Source: Paratrimastix pyriformis (Eukaryota; Preaxostyla; Paratrimastigidae). Taken from it: a stretch of DNA of 39,862 bases. The DNA lies in contig JAPMOS010000233.1 of assembly GCA_027972325.1 (NCBI GenBank), forward strand, positions 5,001 through 44,862, read 5' to 3'. Below are positions 1 to 10,930 of the stretch, piece after piece. Each line of letters starts with the position of its first letter. Within the stretch, counting starts at the first letter, position 1. A program made the position numbers and the translations under genes. The notes under the pieces were generated by a model. That model ran no database searches and was not told the origin of the DNA. It saw only the letters and a program-made list of their open reading frames with translations.

Positions 1-510
<510 letters not shown>

Positions 511-738
511 TGCAGGGAGGGAATATGGGCATGGAGGGCCCAACAGACGGAGTCAGTGCAGCTGCGAGCACGAGCGAGGATGTAGCCCACAGGGTCGGTG
601 CACTTCCCCCCGGCCCCAAAGTGCAGCAGACCCCCAGCAAACGCGAGAAGGAGCATCATCACATCATCAGCACCGTCAGACCAGGGGGGAGGACAGAGGG
701 GCTATCGAAACGCAGGGGGGGGGGGGGGGAGAGCGGAC

Positions 739-1310
739 CTTCAACTCCTCTTCCGCAGCAGCAGCAGCCTCCGCTGCCTGCCGCTGAACTGCCTCCTCCT
801 CGGCGGCCTTGCGGCGGGCCTCCTCCTCCTCATCGACCTGATGGCTGACCTGCACCACCCCAAGTCGCCGCCCGATGGAGCCGTTCAATACCCCAGCTCT
901 GTGGTGGCGGGAAGGGGAGATGGGGAGGTGCAGGATGGGGAGAGAATGACCGGTTCGCCGGTCGGGGAGGCCGTCATCGCCGCAACAAACGAGCTCTCCG
1001 TGTCCGCGGGGTCCGCTGTAGTTGCGGTGCCGATGCTGTCAAGAAAGCAGTCTCTTTGAGTGGGTAATGGGAGCAAGAGAGACCTTTCGGAATGCTGGCC
1101 ACAGGTGGGGCAAAGATGTTCGGAGGGAAGGCATTCTTTGCAGACACTGTGACCTGCGGAGCCACCGTGCAAGTGATCATGGATGGCTTCAGAAATGATC
1201 ACACGATCGCGCAGACCACACTGAAGCACGACTGGCAGCTTGAGTCCATTATCACAAACAGGGCATTTGTGACCCACAAGAGACGAGTGCGATTCGCCTG
1301 CGCCTTCCAT
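739..1310 (-). CDS. RING-finger (C3HC4) protein, 3' end unresolved
   Basis: Exons read on the minus strand are 1310-1217, 1153-991 and 898-739. Phases agree at both junctions and the total is 139 codons. The start is the ATG at 1310. The RING is split by a 63-nt in-frame intron (1154-1216). Removing it brings CPVC (residues 16-19) and LQCGHSVCKEC into one canonical finger that ends with CPTC, giving C3HC4. After the RING come a Ser/Thr/Ala-rich linker and a charged EEEEARRKAAEEE-type segment that is likely coiled coil. Donors are GTCTGC, GTTTGT and GTCCGC. The last donor (after 739) leads into sequence with a poly-C run and then the (GAT)n array; I could not place the final exon. The boundaries of the 991/898 junction are the least certain part. 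Known of the family: RING domains of this type recruit E2 enzymes for ubiquitin transfer. The specific role is unknown. Confidence 0.6.
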
Positions 1311-1364
1311 TTGTTTGGACCAGCAAGAGAAGCCGGGGTGATGCAATTGCTTCACGTGAACTTA

Positions 1365-1403
1365 ACGTGGGAACCTGTAACCCGAGAATCGCCACCAAAC
1401 CCG
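1365..1403. repeat. Left TIR of transposon copy 1
   Basis: The first 39 bp of copy 1, beginning ACGTGGGAACC. It is the reverse complement of 2605-2643 with two differences. It lies 55 bp upstream of the RING gene ATG. Confidence 0.85.
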
Positions 1404-2604
1404 ACACCAAAAACGGCCTCGCCGGCAGAGCTCGGAGCGACTCTGGGGGCTCCCAATTGGCCCGTCAGACCGGACGGGTCTCCGAGTTTTACCCGCTGTC
1501 GCGGCGAAGGCTGCAGCCAAACCGATCGACCAGGCTCGATCGAAACCAGTTTGTTGAAGTTGTTCGTCCAAGAAGAGCCTTTCACTGGCGAACTACCTGC
1601 AGAGTGGCCACAACTCGTTGGCGTATCTTTTGAAAGTGGAACTGTGTCCAACCCGAACATTTCACCGACATTAAATGTCGACTGATGATCTTCGACCACC
1701 CCGTCTGTCTTCATTCCATCACGAATCCTCTCGATCCCAAACGCCCGTCCACAGTCTTTCCGCGATCTGTGGTTGCCATCCGCGGGACCATGCATGCGCC
1801 GAGCGCACAACCGCTTTCCTGGCCACGGGGGCCCCTGACCCGTCTCGGCGAGGCGTGGCAGAGGGAGGAGGTCCGCGTCAGTTGGTCGGGTGGCTTCCGT
1901 TGATGGTCCCCTCCAGTTCCCTGGACACCCGAGGCGCCCCGGAGAAACACCCAGAGCACAGGGGCCAGAATTCATGTGGCCCCCCCGGATCAGGGACCCC
2001 ATCGCCGCCCCGGCAAAGGTGACGCGTTTTGCAGGCGAGACGCCAGTTCTTGCCTTCACCTCGGGACTCCGGGGTTCCATCGATTCATGGTGGGAGGGAT
2101 CCCCCGGGGTACCTACCCTCCGCGGCGCTTTGACTCCGCGTTTTGCGGCCCTGCCATGCCCCGCTGCCCACCCCACTCAGCTGACAGTGTCCCGCCCCCA
2201 CCTCTCCCGGGGGTGTGAATATATGCCTCCCCTTGGACACGGGCCACGTGTTGTCCTGTTCCAGGCGCCATGACCGCCTCCGTGCCGGGGCGATTGCCTT
2301 GCCCCAACCCTGCCTGCCTGCCGCGTCACCCCCCGACCTCGGCGCCGCATCGTGATTTTTGCATGTTTCTACGTAACACGTCGAGTTGCAATAGATCCGC
2401 ATGTTAGTTTTTCTGTTCTGCTGCCATTTGGGCAGGTTGGGTCCGGAATGAGGTCGACATCTGATCGAGGTCCTGGACCAGCCATCCCTCACCGGGATTC
2501 TCTGGGCCTACGTTGAGTTTCTTTGGGGTTTGGGGTTTCCGGATCTCCTGACGCCTCGAGGGGTGCGCCCCCGGAAGGACCCCAAAATCAAATTTCAATT
2601 GTGC

Positions 2605-2643
2605 CGGGTTTGGTGGCGATTCTCGGGTTATAAGTTCCCACGT
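2605..2643. repeat. Right TIR of transposon copy 1
   Basis: The last 39 bp of copy 1, ending GTTCCCACGT. It is followed by the TA shared with copy 2. Confidence 0.85.
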
Positions 2644-2645
2644 TA

Positions 2646-2687
2646 ACGTGGGTGCCCCAAACCCGGAAATAGGCCCCAAACCCGTTA
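2646..2687. repeat. Left TIR of transposon copy 2
   Basis: 42 bp starting ACGTGGGTGCCCC. It is the exact reverse complement of 3881-3922. Confidence 0.87.
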
Positions 2688-3880
2688 CATGTCAAAGATG
2701 AATTTGGGATGGTTCCAGGGGCGCAGTCCTGCCGGCGTCAGGAAATACGGAAAACCCCAACCCCCAAGAAGACCAACAGAGGGGCAAAACAGCCCGGAAA
2801 GGAATGGTTGGACCCGAGACATCGATCAGATGTCGACCTCATGTCGGACCCAACTTGCCCAAGTGACAGCGGAACGCAACAATTGGCAGGCGGATCTCTT
2901 GTAACTCGACGAGTTCAGTCGAAACATCCAAAAATCACGACGCGACGTCAAGGTCGGGGAGGAAACGGCAGGGAAGCAGGGTCGGAGAAAGGCAACCCCC
3001 GCGGCATGGAGGCGGGCATGGCGCCTGGAACAGGGCAACAGGTGGCCCGCAACCAAGGGGAGGCATTGTGTGACGCCCCATGGCGAGGTGGGGGCGGGAC
3101 ACTGTCAGCGGAGCGGGGTGGGCAGTGGGGGCATGTCGGGGCAGCAAAACGCGAAGTGAAAGCGCCGCGGAGGGGCAGGCGGGGGATTCCTCCCACCATG
3201 AATCGACAGGAGCACCAGAGTCCGAGGTGGGGGCAAGGACTGGCATCCCGCCCGCAGAACTCGTCGCCTTGTCCGGGGCGGGGACGGGGTCCCCGATCCG
3301 GGGGGGCCGCAGAAATTCTGCCCAGTGTGCACTGGGTTCTCCTCCGGGGCGCCCACAATGTCCAGGGAACTGTTGGGGACCATCAATTGAAGCCACCCAC
3401 CCAACTTGTGCGGACCTCCTCCCTCTGCCACACCTCGCCGAGCCGGGTGAGGGACCCACGGGACCAGGAAAACCGTTGTGCGCTCGCAGGATGCATGGCT
3501 GCGCCAGCGTCAACCCCGGCTCGTGGAGATACTGTGCGTGGAGATTTGGGATTAAGAGGATTTGTGACGGAAGGAAGACAGACGGGGTCGTCGAAGATCA
3601 TCAGTCGACATTTAATGCCGGGTCAGATGTTCAGTTGGGAAAGGTTCCTCTTGAAAAAGACACACCGTCAAGTTGTGGAAACTCCACGGGGGTTTGGGGT
3701 GTGAAATGTTCTTCTTGGTCGCGGAAATTCAGCAAGTGGTTGAGGTCGATCGCCTGATCGCCTGGTTGGGCTGCTGCCGCCGCCGCAACAGTGGGTAAAA
3801 CTTGGGGACCCGTCCGGTTGGCGGGTGGATGGGGATCCTCCGGGGCCGCCTCGGACGTTCGCGGCGGCTCCCTCAAAGCA

Positions 3881-3922
3881 TAACGGGTTTGGGGCCTATT
3901 TCCGGGTTTGGGGCACCCACGT
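3881..3922. repeat. Right TIR of transposon copy 2
   Basis: 42 bp ending GGGGCACCCACGT, followed by TA and non-element DNA. Confidence 0.87.
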
Positions 3923-3924
3923 TA

Positions 3925-4240
3925 CCTTTGAAAGCTATCACTCCGGAGATCCGCATGGGCATGACCATTACCCGTGTGCGATGGGGAGATGTAGTGACAG
4001 AGAGTGATGGACGGAAGTTGTTGCTTTGACGAACCTTTTTGAATGAGGTTGGCTGGTTGGTTGGTTCGATGCGAATCACATATGCGTGTGCGATACTATT
4101 CTGACATCTGGAACCAGACGAAAACAATCGAATAATGAAACAGAGACATATGCCCGAGGTTCGATCTCTGCCTTCTTTCTTTTCGTGTTTGCAGCCTCGT
4201 GGGAGGCTAACTGAAAATCAGAAGATCTTCGCGTCGCGCG
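3925..4240. other. No gene recognised
   Basis: This sequence is less GC-rich, between the transposon pair and the GC-rich block at 4250. It carries a GGTTGGCTGGTTGGTTGG-type short repeat near 4048-4066. A GGTTCGATCTC string near 4157 resembles a pol III B box, but no tRNA fold can be drawn around it. Confidence 0.5.
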
Positions 4241-4339
4241 TTACACGTTTGGATGGGGGCCCTGGCTCCTGACCTCGTGTTCGTGTTGGCCGGGGCAGCC
4301 GCGGCATGCAGAGCCCGGGTGTTGGGGGGGGGTGCCTCG

Positions 4340-4850
4340 CATCATGGATGCGGCCCATCGGCAGACGCCCTGTTGCGCATGGTCATCAGAGCCAGGGCGT
4401 CGCGCACGAGCAGTGGAGGAGAGGCACTTTTGGATGACCGGGCGGATCTCGGGCGGGGAGGCCGGAGTGGCCCGAGAGAGGGCCTGCAGCGTGGCCCGAG
4501 GGACAACTCCCCGTGCCGAGAGGACGACCACGCGGCAGGGTTGCCCCGGTGGCCTTCGAGATCGCCCGGCAAAGCTCGACGTACCCGCTGCCGCCACGTC
4601 CACGGCGCCGTTGGGGGCCCGAGACTGCAGGACCAGGTCCGGGGCCGCCGGGATCTCGCAGCAGGGGTTGCGGGAGGGCCGGCTGGCGGTTGGTCGCCGT
4701 GACCCCCGGCGTGCCAAAGAGTAGCCAAACGAGGCGGCGCACCTTCCAGGCGGGGGCCGCGAGCTGCCGCCAGGCCGCCGATGCCAGCTTCCGCTTGAGT
4801 GTGTCGAGATGAGGCCAGGCTCGGGCGCTGGAGCCAGTCGCACTGACCCC
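4340..4850 (-). CDS. Putative coding region, product unknown, frame changes
   Basis: The minus strand is strongly GC-rich and reads like protein, but not in one frame. One frame gives an amphipathic stretch, HLDTLKRKLASAAWRQLAA (about 4820-4755), continuing to LVWLLFGTPGV. A second frame covers APDLVLQSRAPNGAVDVAAA (about 4660-4600) and VVVLSARGVVPRATLQALSR (about 4545-4480). A short piece of the first frame, GYVELCRAISKATGATLP, lies between them. Either small introns or indels separate the pieces, or some are chance. A GTACGT donor-like site lies near 4590. I recognise no family. The opposite strand is also open, as expected at this GC content. Confidence 0.3.
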
Positions 4851-4908
4851 CCCCCAAGGCTGTGCATTTGCTCATTAAAATGCACGTCCCAAGATCTGAG
4901 TCATCCAC

Positions 4909-5197
4909 CTCTCTTATGTCCTGTCATTTCGATCCCCAGGTTTGATGCCCCCTGGCTTTATCCCCACACGCCATCTGCCCCGTGAGGTCAGCGGCAGGTG
5001 TGTTGTGTTGTCTGTGTTGAGGCGGTCCCGACTGTTATTCAGTGGCACACCGCACCGCCAAAACGCAAGAGAAAACGCTTCCATCCCACATCGAGACACC
5101 TCGCGAGGGGGGGGGGGGGGCAAAACCACCACCGCTCATTCACCCTCCAACCCCGATCTTCCCTTCCTGTCATTCGATCTGGTATGTCGAGGGTCGA
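4909..5197. other. 3' flank of the PXK-like gene; no gene recognised
   Basis: This holds the region beyond the PXK-like stop at 5198-5200. A G run at 5109-5122 is the only notable structure. Open frames here are short and low in complexity. Confidence 0.4.
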
Positions 5198-6761
5198 TCA
5201 CGCCTCTGCGCCATGTGGCTCTGCCCCCACCTCCACCTCTTCCGTCGCTGGGGCCGCGCCGCTCTGGGTGTCGATGCTGCTGCTGACGGTTGCGGGCTTG
5301 ATGGAGCTGGTGCGGGGTGGTGGAGGCGGGCGGGCGCCGTGGGACCCCCCGGCCGATGGCGGGGGTGAGGGGCCATCGGAGGCCGAGGGAGGAGGAGGAG
5401 GAGGGGAGGAGGAGGCCGGCGCACCAGCGATCGAGGGATCCTGGGGAGGTGAGAGCCAGGAAGGGGCGATGAGCGTGATGACTGGATGATGATGGTGGTG
5501 GAGCAAAGGGACCAATGATGATTGGATGATGATTGGATGACGATGATGATGATGATCGGATGATGACGATCGGATGATGACGATCGGATGATGACGATCG
5601 GATGATGATGATGATGATAATGATGTTGATGCTGATGATGATGATGATGATGTTGGCTGAAGCAGGTGGTGATGTTGGATCAGTTGGCCGGGCCTCGTGT
5701 GTGTTTTGGTTGGCGCGGAGAGCACAGTCATTAGCGAGAGGACAGGTATGATGATGATGATGATTGGATGATGATTTGGATGAAGACAATGGGTGCCGCA
5801 GCAGCATCGGAGGGACGCACACGGACGGGGCGCACGAGAGCCAAGCAATCAGCACACGATGACAGACCGCTGGTGGTGGCGACGAGGCAGCATTGTCGCC
5901 CTCAGCAGGGGCATCGAGGGCTGCCTGGGGCTGCTCCTCACTGCCGGTGGGCAGGTCAGCGAGCAGGGGCCGGGCCTCGTCGGGGGGCGGCGATCTGGTT
6001 TCCACACGAAAGGAGGCGACGGGGTGATGATGAGCATGGGGGGGGACGGACACACCACCCACAAAGGTCGCGACAATCACAATCATCCAAATCATCTATT
6101 GCCGTTCGTGATGGGTACACTCCAAATGGATTATTCCTGACTGGCGATGTCGATCAACCCACAGCCACAACAAGGAAGGCGCAACAACAACAACAGCAAT
6201 GAACGAGCATCATTATCAAGAAACAACAACAGTGCCAACCATCATCTCCATCATCAACAGACCTGAGGTGTTCCTTGAAGTTACGCGGGAGGGTGGTGAC
6301 GTAGAGGGGCCTCGGTGCCAGCATCCGCCGTGGGGGCGGCGGGGGGGCCCCCATCATGGGCGAGTCCAGGCTTGGCGGGGATGGCGAGGGGGGGACGGCC
6401 GGGCCCGGGGCGGCGGCGGGAGGCTGCGGGGCACGAGGAGAGGCGGCATCCTGGGGGAGGATGGGTGGCGGGGACGCGGAAAAAAAAGGACGAGGTTGGA
6501 AAAAACGCCCGCTGTGGGAGTTGAACCCACGACCACTAGATTAAGAGTCTAGCGCTCTGCCATTCTGAGCTAAGCGGGCCGATGGGGGTCCTGTATAGAT
6601 GGAGCAAAAGCCGGGTGTGTGGCAGGGACGGATTATTGGGTACACTGCCCCAGAACCAACACAACCCCCGGGCACCGGCCCTGTCGGTTCCCCAGTGACC
6701 GTGGATGCCTCTCCTCCTCCCCCCTCCCCCATCACCATCATCATCCAATCATCATCATCCG

Positions 6762-6843
<82 letters not shown>

Positions 6844-9198
6844 CCACTACCACCACCACGACCCACCACCGCGGACCGGCTCCGCCCCAGTCGTTTCCTC
6901 AGCAGCCATCGCCAGCCCGGCCCCGGGCGCCCCGTAGCTGCCCGTCAGACTGCCGCCCGCGGCTCCGCCCCAGCTCCACCCGCCCGCCGGAGCAGCGGCA
7001 GGGGCGGCGGCGAGGGGGCCCGTGGGACGGGCGCCCAGCTTGCGCTGGAGGGACTGCATCGCCTGGTAGAACAGGTCCCGGCTCAGATCCTGGGGAGGAG
7101 GATGGGGGGATGGGGCGGTGGTGGATGCGGATGATTGGATGATTGGATGATTGGATGATTGGATGATTGGATGATTGGATGATTGGATGATTGGATGATG
7201 ACGATTGGATGATGACGATTGGATGATTGGATGATGATGATGATGATGCTGCTGCTGCTGCTGCTGGTTGATGATGGTTGATGATGGGGGGGCGGGACGA
7301 ACGGGCGGGTTCTCAGGGGGTGCGGGGGCCAGCTCGGCCTGCATGTAGGGGTGGCTCGCCAGCTGCTCGACCGACAGCCCCGGCGCCCGCAGGATGTCCC
7401 ACACAAACTGCACATCACGGACATGGGGTGGTGGTGGTGGTGGTCGTGGTGGAAATGAGGGTTGGGGCTGTACGCGAGCGCGTTGCGCAGGAGATCCCAC
7501 ACAAACTGCGCATCACGGGTGGGCGGGGGGGGGGGGGGGGGAGTGGAGGGGAGGCGGTCGTGGTGGAATGAGGTTGTGTGTGTGTGGGGGTCCATAAATG
7601 CATGACGCAGGGATGAACCACACAAACTGGGCATCACGGTCAGAGAGGGGGAGGGGAGAGAGGTGGTACCCCAGGCAGCCAGCCAGGCGGACCGAGTATG
7701 TGGGGTTGGGCAGCCAGGCGGACCGAGTATGTGGGGTTGGGCAGCCAGGCGGACCGAGTATGTGGGGTTGGGCAGCCAGGCGGACCGAGTATGTGGGGTT
7801 GGGCAGCCAGGCGGACCGAGTATGTGGGGTTGGGCAGCCAGGCGGACCAAGTATGTGGGGTTGGGCAGCCAGGCGGACCGAGTATGTGGGGTTGGGCAGC
7901 CCGTAGAGGGACAGATCCTCGAACCGGTTCAACGCGTGGCCCTGGGGGTGGAGGGTGGGCGCGCGGAGAGACGGTGAGGCCGAGGCGCTCCGCCACTGAC
8001 AAAACTCACGTTGTTTCGTGGGGGTCATGGAGGCCGTGAGGGACGATTTGTCAGCGTCTGCCACGTGAGGGTGGGGGAGGAAGCGTGCTCCTCAAGAAGC
8101 CGCCCTGAGGGTCGCGGTCGGATGTTGTTGATCGTCATTAGGAGTGCCTCCTGCGCTTTGATGCGGCGAGAGATATATCGGTGTTCGTTCGTCAATATTA
8201 TGGGACGTCCATCCCATAACTATGTGGGGGCCCACACTCCCTCAAGAACTCAAGTGGCTTGGCTGACGGACGGTGATCATCTCGAAGGCCAGCCGGGCCA
8301 CCCCGACCCACCGGGCCGGGGGGGCAGGTCTCATATCTCAGTTTCCGGTCGGCATTATTATGGGTCGCCCATCCCATAACTTTGTGACGGCCCACACGCA
8401 TTGACCACACGGACGGTGATCATCTCGAAGGCCAGCCGGGCCACCCCGACCACGTCCGGGCCGGGGGGCTGTAGGCCCTGGCCCCGGAGGGACTCGTAGA
8501 GGCCCCGCAGGGCGGCTGACTCGATGCCGGCCGTGTGGTTCTCGTAGTCGGTCAGCCTAGGGGTTGGGTGGAGGGGGGCATGGGATGGGCGCATGAATGA
8601 CTGGGGTGAATACGTGGTTCTCGTAGTCGGTCAGCCTCGGGGTTGAGTAGATGAGGGGTGCCAATCATCATCCAATCATCCAATCATCCAATCATCAACA
8701 CCCCCCCCCCCCCCCCCCCCCCCCCCGCCTCGCACCGGCCATCACTCACGCAGCCACCACCAGCATCACCCGGCCATCATCACAATCAAGCAGTTTGTTG
8801 CCATCAGGCTTGCCAGCATCATCATCCAGTCGTCGTCGTCGTCATCATCATCATCATCATCATCACCATCATCATCATCATACATCAACATCAACATCAA
8901 CATCATCCAATCATCATCCAATCATCATCCAATCATCTCCAATCATCATCATCATCGCCACCACCATCCATCATCATCATCCAATCATCCAATCATCATC
9001 ATCACCATCCGATCATCCGATCATCCAGTCATCATCATCATCAGGGACGGACATGGCCACGGGGGGCTGCTTGCCCTTGGGTTTGAACATGATGACGTTG
9101 GTGGCCGTCAGGTGGTAGTACCGCAAGCCGCGCTCCCGCAGGTAGAGCAGACCCTGCCCGGCGCCCACCCCACGGGGAGAGTGAATGGGGGACAGATG

Positions 9199-9271
<73 letters not shown>

Positions 9272-10852
9272 GCATCATCATCATCATCGTTATCAATCAC
9301 CCGCCATCACCACCACCACCACACCCATGGCGCGCTGCTCGTCCGTGCTGTGGGTGCCGGGTGCCGGGTGCCGGTGCGTCATTATTGGTGTCATCTTCTG
9401 CCTCTGTTGTGCTCATCTCCCCTTCCTGGATTCCCGTGACTCCGTCTTGATACAGCCATACACTCGCCCCCGCCCCCGCCCCTTGAGCCGCTTGGCTGCG
9501 AGCTTTGCTGGGGGGGTATGACCAGTGACAGGCGTCCTGGCTCTTTGACCACTCTCGGAGTTTTTGGTGTTGCTGTTCTTGTTGGTTCTTGTGTGCTGGG
9601 TGGTGGGTGGTGGGTGGTGGGTGGTGGGTGGTGGGTGGTTGGTGGTGGTTGGTGGTGGTACCCACGACGGACCCTGACCACCTGGCGGAGGATGAGCTGT
9701 GTTGTCTTCAGGGGCAGCCCGCGGCCCATGGCTGTCCGCTTCCGTGTGGCCGCCAGCGCAGGCCGGGTCTGTAAGGCAAGGCAAAGATGCAGCCAAAGGC
9801 AAGCAAATCATTGAGACGTTCGAAGATGTATTTTCACATTCGTGCCGTCTCTTCGACCTCTCTGCTCCCGTTCCTCCTTACCTTCTGTGTGACACACGTG
9901 CACAGAGGCACACGAGGTGATCATGCCCCGGATGGAACCCATGGGCGACCAGCCCCCGCCAGTCACACGCACACACAGACACACAGAGACGACACACGAG
10001 TGGCGGACCGAGGTGATCATGTCCCGGAGGGAACCCATGGGCGACCAGGGCCGCAACAGCAGCAGATGCGAGCTGGCAGGCCGGTAGTGCGCCACCAACG
10101 TCGGCAGGACGTTCGGGTGCTGTGGGCGCGCCGGGAAAAAATCAAATTTGAAAAAAACGAAGGGGGATGTGTGAATGACCCCATGGTCATCGTGACCCCG
10201 CAACCCAACAGACGTCTGCCAGGGTCAGCACGGTGCAGAGGGCCTGGGCGGCTTGGGGGTTGCTGAACGGGAACCGGCTCGTGGGTGGAACGGGCAGCTG
10301 ACATCGCGCGCAATGGCATCCATCACCCGCGGGACATCGCCCCCCAAAAGTTGCCAAATGTGGATGAGGTGTGAAAGAAACGCAGACCAAAGCGACATAG
10401 AAAGGGCGCTTCTGCGCGTCCACCGTGAGGAAGGCAATCCGATTCGATGATCCCAGGGCGGGGAGCGGTTCAAGCTTGCGAGCATAGGGGGTATCGATCA
10501 GAATCTGTTTGACTGTTTCCAAGGGATGAAAATCCAACGGTTTTTCATCCGGAATCGGGGTGTACTCAATGTGTTCGGGGATAGGGGATGACTTGATGGA
10601 ATTGACCGTCCCACTGAGGCCTGTGGCAGCCGGCACATTGTTTTCAAGGTGAAAAATCCATTGCAGACCTCGTCTCGGGCGACGATTACAGCAGCCACAG
10701 CACTTGCCGCAACACCGCGAACAGCAATCAAGAAATTGACGCCGATAGCAGAAACAGCAAATGCACAGAGAGAGGACGGCAAGAAAGGCGACGAGAGCAC
10801 CTCCCGCGATTGTAATGGTCGTGATGAGCCAGGGCTCGATCGCGACGCTCAT
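5198..10852 (-). CDS. PXK/Slob-like membrane-anchored pseudokinase
   Basis: Twelve exons on the minus strand: 10852-10388, 10297-10214, 10119-10009, 9768-9673, 9153-9053, 8556-8415, 7941-7879, 7407-7303, 7089-6877, 6450-6263, 5994-5868, 5440-5198. They total 1,938 nt, giving 645 residues plus stop, and all phases agree. Residues about 8-33 are a transmembrane segment followed by a Cys-rich juxtamembrane stretch. The kinase-like domain follows: N-lobe to residue 220 (HPNVLPTLVAHYRP, MGSLRDMI), helix E (LKTTQLILRQVV), then YYHLTATN (264-271) in place of HRDxKxxN and TDYEN (288-292) in place of DFG. The C-lobe holds VVGVARLAFEMITG and VEQLASHPYMQ. Human PXK shows similar replacements (YGHLHASN, LDLEN) from memory, hence the family call. 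Catalytic Asp and DFG Asp-Phe-Gly are absent, so phosphotransfer is unlikely. The C-terminal 250 residues are Pro/Ala-rich. I see no PX domain. PXK proteins act in endosomal and membrane traffic. Confidence 0.8.
5470..5790. repeat. (GAT)n / GATTGGAT microsatellite in PXK-like intron
   Basis: GATGAT runs with interspersed GATTGGAT and GACGATCG units, inside the intron 5441-5867. A non-repetitive island lies at about 5655-5745. Confidence 0.9.
6500..6505 (-). terminator. Pol III terminator of tRNA-Lys
   Basis: On the minus strand a run of six T lies directly after the tRNA 3' end, the usual RNA polymerase III stop. Confidence 0.75.
6506..6579 (-). tRNA. tRNA-Lys (anticodon CTT)
   Basis: The cloverleaf is complete on the minus strand. 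The acceptor stem GCCCGCT/AGCGGGC has seven pairs. The D arm is GCTC...GAGC, the anticodon arm CTAGA-CTCTTAA-TCTAG with anticodon CTT, and the T arm GTGGG-TTCAACT-CCCAC. No intron and no encoded CCA are seen. An oligo-T terminator follows at once. The gene sits wholly inside intron 6451-6876 of the PXK-like gene, in the same orientation. Confidence 0.95.
6733..6845. repeat. (ATC)n microsatellite
   Basis: About 35 ATC triplets, preceded by ATCATCCAATC steps, in the same PXK-like intron as the tRNA gene. Confidence 0.95.
7129..7267. repeat. GATTGGAT 8-bp repeat plus (GCT)n
   Basis: About eight tandem copies of GATTGGAT (7131-7198), then GACGATTGGATGAT steps, then a (GCT)7 run to about 7266. 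It lies in PXK-like intron 7090-7302. The 8-bp unit is the reverse complement of the AATCATCC unit seen at 30990-31103. Confidence 0.92.
7400..7640 (-). repeat. Triplicated splice-acceptor/exon-start segment
   Basis: The block CGTGATG(TG/CG/CC)CAG-TTTGTGTGG occurs three times on the minus strand, with the exon-start side at about 7407, 7507 and 7626. The 7407 copy leads into the kinase exon that ends in SHPYMQAEL. The 7507 copy reads FVWDLLRNALAY and the 7626 copy reads FVWFIPASCIYG. Each keeps a CAG acceptor. Confidence 0.8.
7680..7902. repeat. 31-bp minisatellite carrying a splice donor
   Basis: Seven tandem 31-bp units, nearly identical (one has GACCAAGT for GACCGAGT), reading CAGCCAGGCGGACCGAGTAT... 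on the plus strand. On the minus strand each unit contains TACTCG|GTCCGC. That is the junction between the end of PXK-like exon 7 (7879) and its intron. The right-most unit overlaps the exon itself. Confidence 0.93.
8192..8470 (-). repeat. Tandem duplication of the 3' half of PXK-like exon 6
   Basis: About 8192-8326 and 8350-8469 share an ATTATGGG(A/T)CG(T/C)CCATCCCATAAC block. They also share the exon end GAGATGATCACC|GTCCGT with preceding coding sequence. The left copy lies downstream in the gene and lacks the exon start. Confidence 0.8.
8533..8650 (-). repeat. Duplicated acceptor plus DYEN codons
   Basis: The segment AG|GCTGACCGACTACGAGAACCAC occurs at 8534-8558 (used in the model) and again at about 8610-8635. 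The upstream copy has no following exon sequence. Confidence 0.8.
8660..9046. repeat. Mixed ATC/CCAATCAT repeats with poly-C
   Basis: AATCATCC steps, a poly-C run (about 8701-8726), (ATC)n, ATCAAC and (TCG) triplets fill most of PXK-like intron 8557-9052. Confidence 0.9.
9198..9293. repeat. (AAC)n then (ATC)n microsatellite
   Basis: About 24 AAC triplets followed by six to seven ATC triplets, in PXK-like intron 9154-9672. Confidence 0.93.
9597..9660. repeat. GGTGGGT repeat, G-quadruplex-prone
   Basis: GGTGGGTGGTGGGT-type repeats run on the plus strand inside PXK-like intron 9154-9672. There are many closely spaced G2-G3 runs. The transcribed minus-strand RNA would be C-rich, so any quadruplex would form on the non-coding strand. 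Confidence 0.85.
9913..10055 (-). repeat. Duplicated exon-3 end of the PXK-like gene
   Basis: CTGGTCGCCCATGGGTTCC-(C/A)TCCGGG-(A/G)CATGATCACCTCG occurs at about 10009-10050 (used exon end) and 9914-9956. The second copy has lost the GTCCGC donor context. Confidence 0.8.
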
Positions 10853-10930
10853 GGACCAAAAACAAAAAATGAAAAAAACAGTGGCAGGATCCCTGTCTTA
10901 TCTGTCAATCCTCGCTTGCCCACGGCAAAA
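10853..10930. promoter_or_regulatory. 78-bp divergent intergenic region (PXK-like / COMMD10-like)
   Basis: Only 78 bp lie between the two start codons, which point away from each other. The left half is A-rich on the plus strand (AAAAACAAAAAATGAAAAAAAC). No TATA box is evident. Both core promoters and both 5' UTRs must fit here or overlap the neighbouring gene. Confidence 0.7.

Larger units (their letters stand above)
1365..2643 (-). mobile_element. Non-autonomous TIR DNA transposon, copy 1
   Basis: This 1,279-bp element has 39-bp terminal inverted repeats (1365-1403 and 2605-2643) that match except at two positions. Its ends read ACGTGGGAAC...GTTCCCACGT. A TA dinucleotide flanks each side (1363-1364 and 2644-2645), as expected of Tc1/mariner-type TA target duplication. 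The interior aligns over its length with copy 2 in the opposite orientation. No transposase, DDE/D motif or zinc finger is visible in any frame. The interior is GC-rich, so several frames are open on both strands and ORF length is not evidence of coding. Assignment to Tc1/mariner rests only on the TA and the TIRs. Confidence 0.8.
2646..3922 (+). mobile_element. Non-autonomous TIR DNA transposon, copy 2 (inverted)
   Basis: This 1,277-bp element has perfect 42-bp terminal inverted repeats (2646-2687 and 3881-3922). The ends share ACGTGGG/CCCACGT with copy 1 but then diverge into a CCCCAAACCCGG-type tract. TA flanks both ends (2644-2645 and 3923-3924). The interior matches copy 1 read from its right end, for example around 2820-2860 versus 2440-2490 and around 3560-3620 versus 1680-1740. 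Identical TIRs suggest copy 2 is younger than copy 1. No transposase is recognisable, so it would need one supplied in trans. Confidence 0.8.
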